Notes: a model not told the origin generated them from the sequence alone. Positions 34,688 through 43,395 are shown, counted from the first letter of the stretch. The stretch: 64,000 bases of DNA from CAZNMF01 sp035547155 (GCA_035547155.1 DASZVJ010000140.1:1-64000), one strand, 5' to 3'. Program-made: numbers and translations.

Positions 34688-35812
34688 TTACGCGTCGATC
34701 GGCAGCGTCGCCTGCGCGTTGAAGTCGAGCGGCGCGGCGCGTTCCTGCTCGAGCTTGCGCAGTCCGGCCGCCGCGATCATCGCCGCATTGTCGGTCGACA
34801 GCGACAGAGCCGGGACGAAGACGGGCAGGCCCATGCGCTCGCCGCGCGCGAGCGCATCGCGGCGCAGACGGCTGTTGGCCGACACGCCGCCGGCGATGCC
34901 CACGCTCGCCGCGCCGAGCCATCGCGCGGTCTCGAACGTGCGATCGACGAGCGTCTCCACGACGATGCGCTGGAACGTCGCGCAGATGTCGGCGACCTCT
35001 TTGCGCGAGAGCGATCCCGCGTCAGACGGCACGACGAGCCCCGTCGCGACGGGCACGCCGCGCTGTTGCAGCAGCCGCACGGCAGCGGTCTTGAGGCCGG
35101 AGAAGCTGAAATCCGCCAGATGCTGCAACGACGGCGGCAGTGACGCACCAGTGAAATCCGCAGGCGGCGGATTGCGATCGGGATGCGTGAAGCGCGGCCG
35201 CGGCAGATCGACGCCGTGCTCGTCGCCTTCCTTCGCGGTGCGATCGATCACGGGCCCGCCGGGATAGCCGAGCCCCAGCAGCTTCGCGACCTTGTCGTAC
35301 GCCTCCCCCGCCGCATCGTCTCGCGTGCGGCCAATGAGCCGATACTCGCCAGGCTTCGCGACGAGGTAGAGACTCGTGTGTCCGCCCGACACGACGAGCA
35401 CGACCGACGGCAGCGGAATCGCGCCGTGGTCGAGAAAGATCGACTCGATGTGGCCGGCGAGATGATTGACGGCGACGATCGGCTTGCCCAGCGTGGCCGC
35501 GGCCGATTTCGCGAACGACACGCCGACGAGCAGCGAGCCGACGAGACCCGGTCCTTGCGTGACGGCAATGGCGTCGACGTCCGACCACGGCGTCCCGGCA
35601 TCACTCAGCGCGCGCTCGACGACGCCACAGATGTCGCGCACGTGCTGGCGCGACGCGATCTCCGGCACGACGCCGCCCCATTCGCGATGGATGTCCGCCT
35701 GCGAGGCGATGACGTTCGAGCGCACGGTCCACGGCTTCGCCGGATCACCGGTCGTCGACACGACGGCCGCGGCCGTCTCATCGCACGAGGTCTCGATGCC
35801 GAGGATGTTCAT
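34688..35812 (-). CDS. tsaD: tRNA N6-threonylcarbamoyladenosine transferase TsaD
   Basis: A 374-residue ASKHA-fold enzyme that transfers threonylcarbamoyl to A37 of ANN-decoding tRNAs. Signatures are LGIETSCDETAAA at the N-terminus, the metal-binding NHLAGHIES, VSGGHTSLY, FSFSGLKTA, and the C-terminal SVGIAGGVSANSRLR and STDNAAMIA. Essential in most bacteria; tsaB and tsaE are not in the window. A GTTCGAA-type repeat lies immediately upstream. Confidence 0.97.
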   Translation of the reverse strand: MNILGIETSCDETAAAVVSTTGDPAKPWTVRSNVIASQADIHREWGGVVPEIASRQHVRDICGVVERALSDAGTPWSDVDAIAVTQGPGLVGSLLVGVSFAKSAAATLGKPIVAVNHLAGHIESIFLDHGAIPLPSVVLVVSGGHTSLYLVAKPGEYRLIGRTRDDAAGEAYDKVAKLLGLGYPGGPVIDRTAKEGDEHGVDLPRPRFTHPDRNPPPADFTGASLPPSLQHLADFSFSGLKTAAVRLLQQRGVPVATGLVVPSDAGSLSRKEVADICATFQRIVVETLVDRTFETARWLGAASVGIAGGVSANSRLRRDALARGERMGLPVFVPALSLSTDNAAMIAAAGLRKLEQERAAPLDFNAQATLPIDA

Positions 35813-35814
35813 GG

Positions 35815-35848
35815 AAAGTTCGAAGTGCGAAGTACGAAGTTCGAAACG
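35815..35848. repeat. GAAGTTC/GTTCGAA repeat
   Basis: AAGTTCGAAGTGCGAAGTAC-type units with a 7-base period fill the whole tsaD-mtnA junction, right up to the TAG stop of mtnA (35849-35851). Confidence 0.8.
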
Positions 35849-36910
35849 CTAAGACGCCGCCACTGGCGCCGCGGCGAACAGCGCGCGCAGGCTGTCGGCG
35901 TACGGTGCGCGGGCGATGCCGCGCTCGGTGATGATGCCGGCGACGAGGCGCGCGGGCGTCACGTCGAACGCGGGGTTCCAGACCGACGCGCCTTCCGGCG
36001 CGAGGCGCGTCGCGCCGAGATGCGTCACCTCTTTCGGCGAACGCTGCTCGATTGGAATCTCGTCGCCGCTCGGCGTCGCGAGATCGATCGTCGAGAGCGG
36101 TGCCGCGACGTAGAACGGCACGCCGTGCTCGTGCGCGAGCAGGGCAACGGTGTACGTCCCGACTTTGTTCGCCACGTCGCCGTTGGCGGCGATCCGGTCG
36201 GCTCCGACGACGACGAAATCGATTTTGCCCTGACGCATCAGCGGCCCGGCCATGCTCTCGGTGATCACGGTCGTCGGAATGTGATCGCGCACGAGCTCCC
36301 ACGCCGTCAGCCGCGCGCCTTGCAGGAACGGTCGCGTCTCGTCGGCGAAGACCTGCGCGATCTTGCCCTGCTCGGCGGCCGCGCGGATGACGCCGAGCGC
36401 GGTGCCATAGCCCGCAGTCGCGAGCGCGCCTGCGTTGCAGTGCGTGAGCACGCGCGCGGTCGACGGCACGACGGCCGCGCCGAGACGGCCCATCTCGCGG
36501 CAACTCGCGACGTCTTCGTCGTGAATGGCGTGCGCTTCGCGTGTCAGCCGCGCGGTCAGCTCGGAGACGGACTCCCCCGCCTGCACGCCAGCGGCCAGCG
36601 ATCGCTTCATGCGCTCGATGGCCCAGAACAGATTGACGGCCGTCGGCCGCGTGGCCGCCATCACATCGCAAATCTTGTTGAACTCGACGACGTACTGGCG
36701 GGTGCCGGTGGCCTTGCTGCGCTGCATCCCGAGCGCGATGCCCATCGCCGCGGCCACGCCAATCGCCGGCGCCCCGCGAATCACCATCGTCTTGATCGCG
36801 CGCGCGACCTCGACGGCGGTCTTGCAGCGAACGTAGATCTCCTGACCAGGCAGCTTGCGCTGGTCGACCATCACTATCGCGTCGTCTTGCCAGTCAATCG
36901 TCGGAAGCAT
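35849..36910 (-). CDS. mtnA: S-methyl-5-thioribose-1-phosphate isomerase
   Basis: A 353-residue eIF2B-fold enzyme of the methionine salvage pathway. It isomerises methylthioribose-1-phosphate to methylthioribulose-1-phosphate. Hallmarks are [35 protein letters not shown] with the catalytic Cys, and [21 protein letters not shown] with the catalytic Asp. No other mtn genes are adjacent; it lies beside purine nucleoside phosphorylase, which could belong to the same salvage route if it accepts methylthioadenosine. Confidence 0.95.
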   Translation of the reverse strand: MLPTIDWQDDAIVMVDQRKLPGQEIYVRCKTAVEVARAIKTMVIRGAPAIGVAAAMGIALGMQRSKATGTRQYVVEFNKICDVMAATRPTAVNLFWAIERMKRSLAAGVQAGESVSELTARLTREAHAIHDEDVASCREMGRLGAAVVPSTARVLTHCNAGALATAGYGTALGVIRAAAEQGKIAQVFADETRPFLQGARLTAWELVRDHIPTTVITESMAGPLMRQGKIDFVVVGADRIAANGDVANKVGTYTVALLAHEHGVPFYVAAPLSTIDLATPSGDEIPIEQRSPKEVTHLGATRLAPEGASVWNPAFDVTPARLVAGIITERGIARAPYADSLRALFAAAPVAAS

Positions 36911-36919
36911 CGGCGACGA

Positions 36920-37078
36920 TCATAGTCTCATCTGGCCATCGGATCATCGGGACATCAGGTCATCTGGACGTCGATGCCCCGATGCCCCGATAGCAAGATG
37001 ACCAGATGATCTCCCTTCGTCCCCTCGTCCCCTGGTCCCCTGGTCCCCCTGGTCCCCCTGGTCCCCTCGTCCCTAAAG
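36920..37078. repeat. CATCTGG-type units followed by a GGTCCCCT octamer array
   Basis: 36930-37015 holds CATC-based 9-base units (CATCTGGC, CATCGGGA) and, on the right, their complements (GATGACCAGATG), so it is partly self-complementary. 37016-37078 is a nearly pure GGTCCCCT octamer run. The array touches the TAG stop of cdd (37073-37075). Confidence 0.85.
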
Positions 37079-37465
37079 CAGCCGTCCGTCGAACGGGAAC
37101 GGCAGCAGCGCGCCGACGGTGTGATGGCCGGTGATCGCGTCGAGATTGGCGAGTGTGACGGGGATGTCGCCGCAGTACTCCCACAGCAGTTGACGGCAGG
37201 GGCCGCAGGGCGGCGTGGGCGACGCGGTGTCGGCGACGACAGCAATCGCGGAAAACTCGCGCGCGCCTTCGGAGAGCGCTTTCAGCAGCGCGACGCGCTC
37301 GGCGCACACGGTCAATCCGTATGACGCGTTCTCGACGTTGCATCCGGTGAAGATGCGTCCGTCCGTCGTCGCCAGCGCGGCGCCGACGCGGAAGTGCGAG
37401 TACGGCGCGATCGCACGCTCGCGCGCCTCGCGGGCCGCAGCCACGAGTCGTTCAGAGTCGGCCAA
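37073..37465 (-). CDS. cdd: cytidine deaminase
   Basis: A 130-residue zinc hydrolase deaminating cytidine and deoxycytidine to uridine and deoxyuridine. It is the small, homotetramer-type Cdd: zinc ligands C54, C87 and C90 and catalytic E56 in VCAERVA and PPCGPCRQ; the substrate loop is NVENASYG. It overlaps the punA stop by 14 bases and completes the deoA-punA-cdd nucleoside salvage operon. The TAG stop is the beginning of a GGGAC-type repeat. Confidence 0.96.
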   Translation of the reverse strand: MADSERLVAAAREARERAIAPYSHFRVGAALATTDGRIFTGCNVENASYGLTVCAERVALLKALSEGAREFSAIAVVADTASPTPPCGPCRQLLWEYCGDIPVTLANLDAITGHHTVGALLPFPFDGRLL

Positions 37466-38297
37466 TGATCGCCTCCAGGAGCCGGATGAAATCGCCCTGC
37501 ACGCGCGCGGTCGTCGCGATCACTTCCTCGGCGCTGAGCGCGGCCGCCTGCATGCCGGCGGCCATGTTCGAGATGCACGAGAGCCCGAGCACCTCGAGCC
37601 CCATGTGTCGCGCGACGATCGCCTCGGGCACGGTCGACATGCCGACCGCGTCCGCGCCGAGCGTGCGAAACGCGCGGATCTCCGCAGGCGTCTCGTAGCT
37701 GGGCCCCGTCACGGCCAGATAGACGCCATGTCCGATCGCCAGATCGATCTCGCGCGCCGCCTCATCGGCGATCGCACGCAATCGCGGCGAATAGACGGCG
37801 GACATGTCGGAAAACCGCGGGCCGAGCCGTTCGTCGTTCGGGCCGATGAGCGGATTGCTGCCCATGAAGTTGATGTGGTCATCGATGACCATCAGCAGCC
37901 CCGACGAGAACGCCGCGTTGATCCCGCCGGCCGCGTTCGTGACGACGAGCGTCTTCACGCCGAGTCGTCCGAGCACGCGCGCTGCGAAGGTGACGATCGA
38001 AAAGGGATGGCCTTCGTAGTAGTGCGCGCGGCCGGACAGCGCGAGGACACGCCGGCCCGCAACGGTGCCCGCGACGAGCTGTCCCGCGTGCCCGATGACC
38101 GACGGCGTCGGCCAATGCGCGATCTCGCGGTACGGCACGACGACCGCATCATCGAGACGCACGGTGAAGCCGCCGAGGCCGGATCCGAGCACGAGCGCGA
38201 TCGACGGCACATCGCCGCCAAGGCGCGCACGCACGTCGCTCGCCGCCGCGTCGATGCGCGCCAGCTCGTCGTCGATCGATGTCGCAGCGCTCGTCAT
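37452..38297 (-). CDS. punA: purine nucleoside phosphorylase (trimeric type)
   Basis: A 281-residue high-homology member of the trimeric PNP family, cleaving inosine and guanosine to base plus ribose-1-phosphate. Motifs are VLGSGLGGF, SGRAHYYEGH, VTNAAGGIN, GPSYETPAEIR, VGMSTVPEA and SCISNMAAG; the Asn in the last favours 6-oxopurines over adenosine or methylthioadenosine. It starts 4 bases after deoA and overlaps cdd, so the three form one operon. Confidence 0.95.
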   Translation of the reverse strand: MTSAATSIDDELARIDAAASDVRARLGGDVPSIALVLGSGLGGFTVRLDDAVVVPYREIAHWPTPSVIGHAGQLVAGTVAGRRVLALSGRAHYYEGHPFSIVTFAARVLGRLGVKTLVVTNAAGGINAAFSSGLLMVIDDHINFMGSNPLIGPNDERLGPRFSDMSAVYSPRLRAIADEAAREIDLAIGHGVYLAVTGPSYETPAEIRAFRTLGADAVGMSTVPEAIVARHMGLEVLGLSCISNMAAGMQAAALSAEEVIATTARVQGDFIRLLEAIIGRL

Positions 38298-38301
38298 CGC
38301 G

Positions 38302-39621
38302 TCACGCGAACGACTCTCGCGTCAGCCGATCGAAGATCAGAGGGCGACGCGCAGGGGCGTCGGGCCCGATCGTGATCGCGCCGGCGAGCAGCGCACGCGC
38401 GGCATCGAACTGCTTCTGCTCGCGCGCGGTCAACACGAGGATCGGGTCGCCGGCGCCCACGGGCTCACCGACGCGCGCGAGGATCTCGATGCCCGCGGCG
38501 TGATCGACACCCGCATCGACACGATCGCGTCCGGCGCCGAGCGCGACGGACGCGCGGCCGACGAGCTCCGCGTGCATGTCCGTGACGATGCCGGCGTACG
38601 GCGCGGTCCACGTCTCCTGCGTGCCTCCGCCGGGCAGCCGACTGTAGTCGTCGATCACACGCGGATCGCCGCCCTGCGCGTCGATCACCTCGCGGAACTT
38701 CTCGAGCGCAGCGCCACTCTCGAGCGCCGTGCGCACGCGTCGCTCCGCGTCGTTTTCATCCGCCGTCACGCCCGCGAGCACGATCATGCGCACGGCCAGA
38801 CGAACCGACAGCGACTCGACGTCGGCCGGCCCTCGTCCTTTGAGCGTCTCGATCGACTCGATCACTTCGTTCGCGTTGCCGATCGCGCGGCCGAGCGGCA
38901 CGTCCATGTCAGTGAGTAGCGCTTCGGTCCTCACGCCGTGCGCTTCGGCGATGCGCACGAGACTCGACGCGAGCTCGCGCGCCTGCGCTTCGGTCTTCAT
39001 GAATGCGCCGCGTCCGACCTTCACGTCGAGCACGAGCGCGCCGATGCCTTCCGCGATCTTCTTGCTGAGAATCGACGCCGAGATCAGCGGTACGCTCTCG
39101 ACCGTGCCCGTCACGTCGCGCAGCGCGTAAAGGCGCTTGTCGGCCGGCGCCATCTCGCTCGTCTGACCGATGAGGACGCAGCCGGTGCGCCGCAGGACGG
39201 ATCGCATCTCGTCGAGTGACAGCCCCGTACGGAAACCCGGAATCGATTCGAGCTTGTCGAGCGTGCCGCCGGTGTGGCCGAGGCCGCGGCCCGACATCAT
39301 CGGCACGATCGCGCCGGCAGCCGCGGCGAGCGGCGCGAGCACGAGCGAGATCTTGTCGCCAACGCCGCCCGTCGAATGCTTGTCCACCGGGCACGGTCCG
39401 AATTCGGACAGATCGAGGCGGGTGCCCGACTTGACCATCGCGTCGGTCAGCTCGGCAGCTTCCTCCGTGGTCATGCCACGCAGGACGATCGCCATGAGCA
39501 GGGACGAGAGCTGATAGTCCGGCCAGGAGCCGTCGGTGGCCGCACGGACGAACGCCCGGATGCTCCCGGCATCGAGCGCCCCGCCGTCGCGTTTCTGACG
39601 AATGACGTCAACCGCGCGCAT
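38302..39621 (-). CDS. deoA: thymidine/pyrimidine-nucleoside phosphorylase
   Basis: A 439-residue enzyme cleaving thymidine and related nucleosides to the base plus deoxyribose-1-phosphate. Motifs are KHSTGGVGDKISL (phosphate binding), MMSGRGLGHTGGTLDKLESIPG (family signature), DVKVGRGAFMKT and the C-terminal PYAGIVTDMHAE domain. Length fits DeoA/Pdp. It is the first gene of the deoA-punA-cdd operon, with a -10 box only 8 bases before the ATG. Distinguishing thymidine from broad pyrimidine specificity is not possible from sequence alone. Confidence 0.95.
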   Translation of the reverse strand: MRAVDVIRQKRDGGALDAGSIRAFVRAATDGSWPDYQLSSLLMAIVLRGMTTEEAAELTDAMVKSGTRLDLSEFGPCPVDKHSTGGVGDKISLVLAPLAAAAGAIVPMMSGRGLGHTGGTLDKLESIPGFRTGLSLDEMRSVLRRTGCVLIGQTSEMAPADKRLYALRDVTGTVESVPLISASILSKKIAEGIGALVLDVKVGRGAFMKTEAQARELASSLVRIAEAHGVRTEALLTDMDVPLGRAIGNANEVIESIETLKGRGPADVESLSVRLAVRMIVLAGVTADENDAERRVRTALESGAALEKFREVIDAQGGDPRVIDDYSRLPGGGTQETWTAPYAGIVTDMHAELVGRASVALGAGRDRVDAGVDHAAGIEILARVGEPVGAGDPILVLTAREQKQFDAARALLAGAITIGPDAPARRPLIFDRLTRESFA

Positions 39622-39629
39622 GCGAGGAA

Positions 39630-39637
39630 AGTATAGT
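39630..39637. promoter_or_regulatory. Overlapping back-to-back -10 boxes
   Basis: In the 23 bases between divergent deoA and 39645, TATACT (minus, 39635-39630) and TATAGT (plus, 39632-39637) share the same bases. Predicted transcription starts fall within 0-3 bases of both start codons, giving leaderless mRNAs. No good -35 boxes are visible. Confidence 0.4.
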
Positions 39638-39644
39638 TTGGAAC

Positions 39645-40094
39645 GTGAACGACACAGCCCGAGTGCTGCTCACCGCCGGCGTGCTGTCGGCCGTCGCCAT
39701 TACGACGTTTGCGTGGCGCGTCACGCAGGTCGATCTCGAGGAGCCGCAGCGCCTGATCGGCGAGCTGCGGCTCGCGCAATGGATGGCGATCATCCTGGCC
39801 GGCATCGGCGGCATCCCGCTCGGCCTCGCGCTCGCCGATCCTTCGGCGTCGCTGGCCAATCTCGACGCCGCGGCAGCCGTGCTCTTCATGGGGCTCGCCG
39901 GCGTCGTCCTGCAGCGCGATCCGCGCGAGGCGCTGCTGCTCGGCAGCGGCGGATTCCTGCTCCACGCGCTCGTCGACATCGCGCATCGACCCGGCTGGCT
40001 GGCGACGGACCTCGCACCGCGCTGGTTCACGATCGGCTGCGCGATCCACAACGTCTATCTCGCGGGCGTCTGCTTCTGGGCGCGACGACGATGA
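39645..40094 (+). CDS. small integral membrane protein, 149 aa
   Basis: An unrecognised protein with four hydrophobic segments at about residues 8-25, 43-62, 75-92 and 100-145 and short loops; the last part ends AGVCFWARRR. GTG start at 39645. It overlaps the alkyltransferase-like gene by 4 bases (ATGA), so the two are translationally coupled. No transport or enzyme motif is seen. Confidence 0.65.
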   Translation: MNDTARVLLTAGVLSAVAITTFAWRVTQVDLEEPQRLIGELRLAQWMAIILAGIGGIPLGLALADPSASLANLDAAAAVLFMGLAGVVLQRDPREALLLGSGGFLLHALVDIAHRPGWLATDLAPRWFTIGCAIHNVYLAGVCFWARRR

Positions 40095-40399
40095 GCGAGG
40101 ACGGCACGTTCGCGCGCCGCGTGCTGCGCGTCGTCTCGCGCATTCCGCCGGGACGCGTGGCGACGTACGGGGACGTCGCGCGGCTCGCGGGCCGTCCGCG
40201 CGCGGCGCGTGCCGTCGGACGCATCATGGCCACGGCGGCACAACCGGGCCTGCCCTACCATCGCGTGATCGCCGCGAACGGTGCGCTCGGCGGCTACGGC
40301 TCATCGACCGCGCTCAAAGCCTCGCTGCTCACCGCCGAAGGCCTCGTCGTCCAGCGCCGGCGCGTCGCGGATTTCCGCGTGAAACGCTGGCCGCAGTAG
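40091..40399 (+). CDS. alkyltransferase-like protein (MGMT DNA-binding domain lacking the active cysteine)
   Basis: A 102-residue protein matching the DNA-binding domain of O6-alkylguanine-DNA alkyltransferase: RIPPGRVATYGDVARLAG (HTH) and ARAVGRIMA with the arginine finger. The active-site PCHR motif of true transferases is PYHRV here, so the acceptor cysteine is replaced by tyrosine. Proteins with such replacements (ATL family) bind alkylated guanine and hand it to nucleotide excision repair. ATG 40091 overlaps the upstream stop. Much shorter than full Ada/Ogt, as expected. Confidence 0.9.
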   Translation: MSEDGTFARRVLRVVSRIPPGRVATYGDVARLAGRPRAARAVGRIMATAAQPGLPYHRVIAANGALGGYGSSTALKASLLTAEGLVVQRRRVADFRVKRWPQ

Positions 40400-40436
40400 C
40401 CGGCAACGCGAGACGCCGATCCCGCCGTCTAAGGCC

Positions 40437-41000
40437 ATGAATGACGGAGGACGCCTGAGCGCCGACCTCGCCCTGGCCAGCCGCTGTCGCGCGGGCTCGC
40501 CCGGCGCGTTCGACGAGCTGTACCGTGCGCACGCGCCGCGCCTGTTCGGGCTCGCGTGCCGGCTGGTCGGCCGCGTCGAGGCCGAAGATCTGCTTCAGGA
40601 CATGTTCCTCACCGCGCATCGCAAGCTCGGTCAGTACAAAGGCGAGTCGTCGCTCGGCACGTGGCTCTTCCGTCTCGGCACGAACTTGTGCCTCGACCAT
40701 CTGCGCAGCCGCCGCGGCCGCTTCGCGCGGATGCAGGACGAGATCGACGACGACACGCTCGTCGCGACGAGCTCGGGCCCGGTGCTGGGCGTGATCGATC
40801 GGCTCGATCTCGAGCGCGCGCTGACGACGCTGCCACCAGGCGCGCGGACGGTGTTCGTGCTCCACGACGTCGAAGGGCTCGAGCACCGCGAGATCGCCGA
40901 GCTGCTCGGCGTCTCGGAGGGCACGTCGAAATCACAGCTGCACAAGGCGCGATTCCGGTTGCGCGCCGCGCTTCGGCCGGATGCCGTGAGGACGGAATGA
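40437..41000 (+). CDS. ECF-type RNA polymerase sigma factor
   Basis: A 187-residue sigma-70-family factor. Region 2 (about residues 25-95: FDELYRAHAPRLFGLA, AEDLLQDMFLTAHRKL, GTWLFRLGTNLCLDHLR) binds the -10, and region 4 (about 125-178: LERALTTLPPGARTVF, LEHREIAELLGVSEGTSKSQ) binds the -35. It is the first gene of an operon with an anti-sigma factor, which it overlaps by 4 bases (ATGA), and a DUF4097 protein. Confidence 0.95.
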   Translation: MNDGGRLSADLALASRCRAGSPGAFDELYRAHAPRLFGLACRLVGRVEAEDLLQDMFLTAHRKLGQYKGESSLGTWLFRLGTNLCLDHLRSRRGRFARMQDEIDDDTLVATSSGPVLGVIDRLDLERALTTLPPGARTVFVLHDVEGLEHREIAELLGVSEGTSKSQLHKARFRLRAALRPDAVRTE

Positions 41001-41743
41001 CGAGCGATTGCACGAACGTTCAACGCCAGCTCAGCGACTTCGCCGACGGGCTGCTCGACTCCGGCGCCCACGCCGCGGTGCTCACGCACGTGCGCGAGTG
41101 CGCGGACTGCAGCGGCGTGCTGACGGATCTCGAGCGGCTGTTGGCGACGGCGCGGCAGCTCGGTCCGATCGACCCGCCGGATCATGTGTGGCTGTCGGTC
41201 GCCGGACAGCTGCGCGCGCAGTCGAGCGCGCCGCTCGCCGTGCCCGCGCCACGTGCCCGTGGACCGGTGTGGTGGCAATGGGCGGCGTTGACGGCGGCGT
41301 TGCTCGCGATCACCGTCGCGCTCTACGTGATCAGCCGCACGCGGACGACATCGACGGAGACGGCGGCGAACGCGAACGCCACGGCCGCTCCGGTGACGGG
41401 ATCGATCGCGGCCGTCAACGACGAGCTGACGCTCGCGATGCAGCACTACGAGCGTGCGGTCGCCGAGCTCGAGGCCGCGGCGCGCGCCGGCGACGCGACG
41501 CTCGATCCGTCCGTCGCGACGACGATGCGCACGAGCCTGACGTCGATCGATCAGGCCATCGCGGAAAGCCGCGCGGCACTGCTGACCAATCCGGACAGCG
41601 AGCCCGCGCGCGACAGCCTGTTCGAGGCGCTGCGCCGCAAGATCAGCGTGCTGCAGACCACGGTCAACCTCATCAACGACAGGCGACAGGGAGATCCAGC
41701 CGGCGCGTCGCGCCCGGCCTCAGGAGTAGGGAGACAATCATGA
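40997..41743 (+). CDS. membrane anti-sigma factor with zinc-finger N-terminus
   Basis: A 248-residue protein. The N-terminal anti-sigma zinc-finger has H31, C35 and C38 in HVRECADC. A single TM helix lies near residues 92-115 (WWQWAALTAALLAITVALYVIS). The periplasmic part is helical and Ala-rich, with a possible coiled coil. It should hold the cognate sigma at the membrane until an envelope signal arrives. Overlaps both neighbours by ATGA. Confidence 0.9.
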   Translation: MTSDCTNVQRQLSDFADGLLDSGAHAAVLTHVRECADCSGVLTDLERLLATARQLGPIDPPDHVWLSVAGQLRAQSSAPLAVPAPRARGPVWWQWAALTAALLAITVALYVISRTRTTSTETAANANATAAPVTGSIAAVNDELTLAMQHYERAVAELEAAARAGDATLDPSVATTMRTSLTSIDQAIAESRAALLTNPDSEPARDSLFEALRRKISVLQTTVNLINDRRQGDPAGASRPASGVGRQS

Positions 41744-42720
41744 ATCTGCGTAGGGATCGATCGTTCGTCACGGGCGCCGCATTCGCGCTGGCCGTACTCG
41801 CGTTGGCGACCGTGCCTCTCGAGGCGCGCGCCGCCGCCGAGCAGGACCAGACGGATCGGCAGACGCGCGTGGTGTCGATCGGCGCGTCGGGCTCGCTGGA
41901 GATCAAGAACGTCTCCGGCGACGTGACGGTGACGGCCGGCTCCGGCACCGACGCGCGCATCGAGTTCACGAAGCGGGCGCGCGGCAAGACCGCCGCGGAC
42001 GTGCGGCGCGGGCTGGACGAGGTGACGGTCGACATCGAGCAGCAGAGTGGGCGCGTGACGGTCGAGACGCACTATCCGAACCGGGACCGCGGCCGCAACG
42101 ACGTCAACGTCGACATCACGTTCGTCATCACAGCGCCGGCCGGCACGCGCGTGACGGCGAGCACGGTGTCCGGCAACGTCCGGGTCGAGAACATCAAGGG
42201 CAACCTGTCCGCGAGCACGGTGAGCGGCGACGTGGCGCTCGTCGGCGTCGGCACGGTCGCCGACGCGAAGACGGTGTCCGGCAGCGTCAAGGCGACCGAC
42301 ATCGCGGGCAACGACAGCCTGAGCCTGACGTCCGTCAGCGGCGACATCCTGATCGATCGCGTCAGCGCGCGCCGCCTCGACGGATCGACGACGAGCGGCA
42401 ACGTGACGGCCATGGGGATCACGTCGGAGCGTGCGAGCCTGCACAGCTTGTCGGGCAACGTCTCGTATTCCGGCGCGCTCGCGCGCAGCGGACGCTACGA
42501 GCTGCAGTCGCACTCGGGCGACGTGACGCTCAATCCGTCCGGCACGGTCGGCTACGAGCTGCAGGCGTCGACGTTCAGCGGGCACATCACGCCCGGCGCG
42601 GACATGGTGGTCAAATCGATCTCGCCGGGACCGAGCAACGTGCGCGCGACGGTCGGCGACGGCAGCGCGACCGTGGCGATTACGACGTTCAGCGGAAACG
42701 TGGAAATCAGGAAGCGATGA
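41740..42720 (+). CDS. secreted DUF4097 beta-helix-like protein
   Basis: A 326-residue exported protein. A signal peptide covers about residues 1-31 (ending ARAAAEQ). The rest is a repetitive right-handed beta-solenoid-like region in which units with the pattern S/T-x-SG-x-V recur about every 20 residues (NVSGDVTVTA, TVSGNVRVEN, TVSGDVALVG, TVSGSVKATD, SVSGDILIDR, TTSGNVTAMG, SLSGNVSYSG). This is typical of DUF4097 (putative adhesin). Its gene overlaps the anti-sigma gene by ATGA, so it is part of the ECF-controlled set, possibly an envelope stress effector. Confidence 0.88.
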   Translation: MNLRRDRSFVTGAAFALAVLALATVPLEARAAAEQDQTDRQTRVVSIGASGSLEIKNVSGDVTVTAGSGTDARIEFTKRARGKTAADVRRGLDEVTVDIEQQSGRVTVETHYPNRDRGRNDVNVDITFVITAPAGTRVTASTVSGNVRVENIKGNLSASTVSGDVALVGVGTVADAKTVSGSVKATDIAGNDSLSLTSVSGDILIDRVSARRLDGSTTSGNVTAMGITSERASLHSLSGNVSYSGALARSGRYELQSHSGDVTLNPSGTVGYELQASTFSGHITPGADMVVKSISPGPSNVRATVGDGSATVAITTFSGNVEIRKR

Positions 42721-42726
42721 CGAAGA

Positions 42727-42762
42727 ACGGTCGACGCTCGCGCATCCGCGGGCGTCGACCGT
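42727..42762. terminator. bidirectional hairpin between convergent genes
   Basis: ACGGTCGACGC (42727-42737) and its exact complement GCGTCGACCGT (42752-42762) form an 11-base stem with a 14-base loop that can pair further. It lies midway between the stops of two convergent genes. There is no strong T-run, so it would be an imperfect intrinsic terminator. Confidence 0.5.
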
Positions 42763-42773
42763 CGATCACGAGG

Positions 42774-43214
42774 CTATTTCGTTGCCGGCGACAGCGAGAG
42801 GTGGATCAGATACTGCGCGCCGTTGTGGCCGACCCACACGCGCAGATAGTCCGCACCTTTGAGCATCTGCACGAGCGGATGACCGTCGGCCGGCGGCGTC
42901 CGCTTCGCGACGACCTTCACATCGGCCGGTGCGACGACGCTCGCGAGCTCCTTGCCCTTGACCTGTCCGCTCTGCACGAACTCGACCCATTTCGCCGCGT
43001 CCGGCCCCTGACCGGAGACCGCGGTAACCGGATCGGACGACAGACGCAGCGTGTACGTACCTGCAGGCAGCGGCTGGCCATTGGCGACGACGGCACGGGG
43101 GAGACGGACCGTCCCAAGGGCCTGCGCGGCCTGTTGCGCAGTGGCCGTGATCGTCAGCGCGGCCATCACCGCCACCGCCGCCACGCCCGCGCGAGTCAAC
43201 ATGGAATGACGCAT
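42774..43214 (-). CDS. secreted hypothetical protein, 146 aa
   Basis: An exported protein of unknown function. A signal peptide covers about residues 1-27 (ending TITATAQ). The mature domain is a small beta-sandwich-like unit (LPAGTYTLRLSSDPVTAVSG, GADYLRVWVGHNGAQYLIHLSLS). ATG 43214 is backed by a strong CAGGAGGT ribosome site. Alone in its transcription unit, facing the DUF4097 gene. It precedes a CTATC array on its upstream side. Confidence 0.68.
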   Translation of the reverse strand: MRHSMLTRAGVAAVAVMAALTITATAQQAAQALGTVRLPRAVVANGQPLPAGTYTLRLSSDPVTAVSGQGPDAAKWVEFVQSGQVKGKELASVVAPADVKVVAKRTPPADGHPLVQMLKGADYLRVWVGHNGAQYLIHLSLSPATK

Positions 43215-43236
43215 GGGACCTCCTGAATAAAACCTA

Positions 43237-43395
43237 GTATCGCACTATCGCGCTATCTCTCTATCGTACTATCTGATATCGAGCTATCTCGCTATCTGCC
43301 GTCTATCGGGCTATCGCGCTATGTGGCACTCCGAGGCAGATAGCGCGATAGCCCGATGCCAGATAGTGCGATAGGGCGATAGTGAGATAGCGAGA
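43237..43395. repeat. CTATC inverted array, copy 2, with an 18-base perfect stem
   Basis: The left half consists of CTATC-centred 8-9-base units and the right half of GATAG complements. At the centre, 43305-43322 and 43340-43357 are perfectly complementary over 18 bases (ATCGGGCTATCGCGCTAT and reverse) around a 17-base loop. It ends 14 bases before the stop codon of the RNase G gene. Confidence 0.92.

Noticed and set aside
36911..37072. SAM or other riboswitch upstream of mtnA
   Set aside because: The sequence before mtnA is short CATC-type and GGTCCCCT repeat; no conserved riboswitch core is visible.
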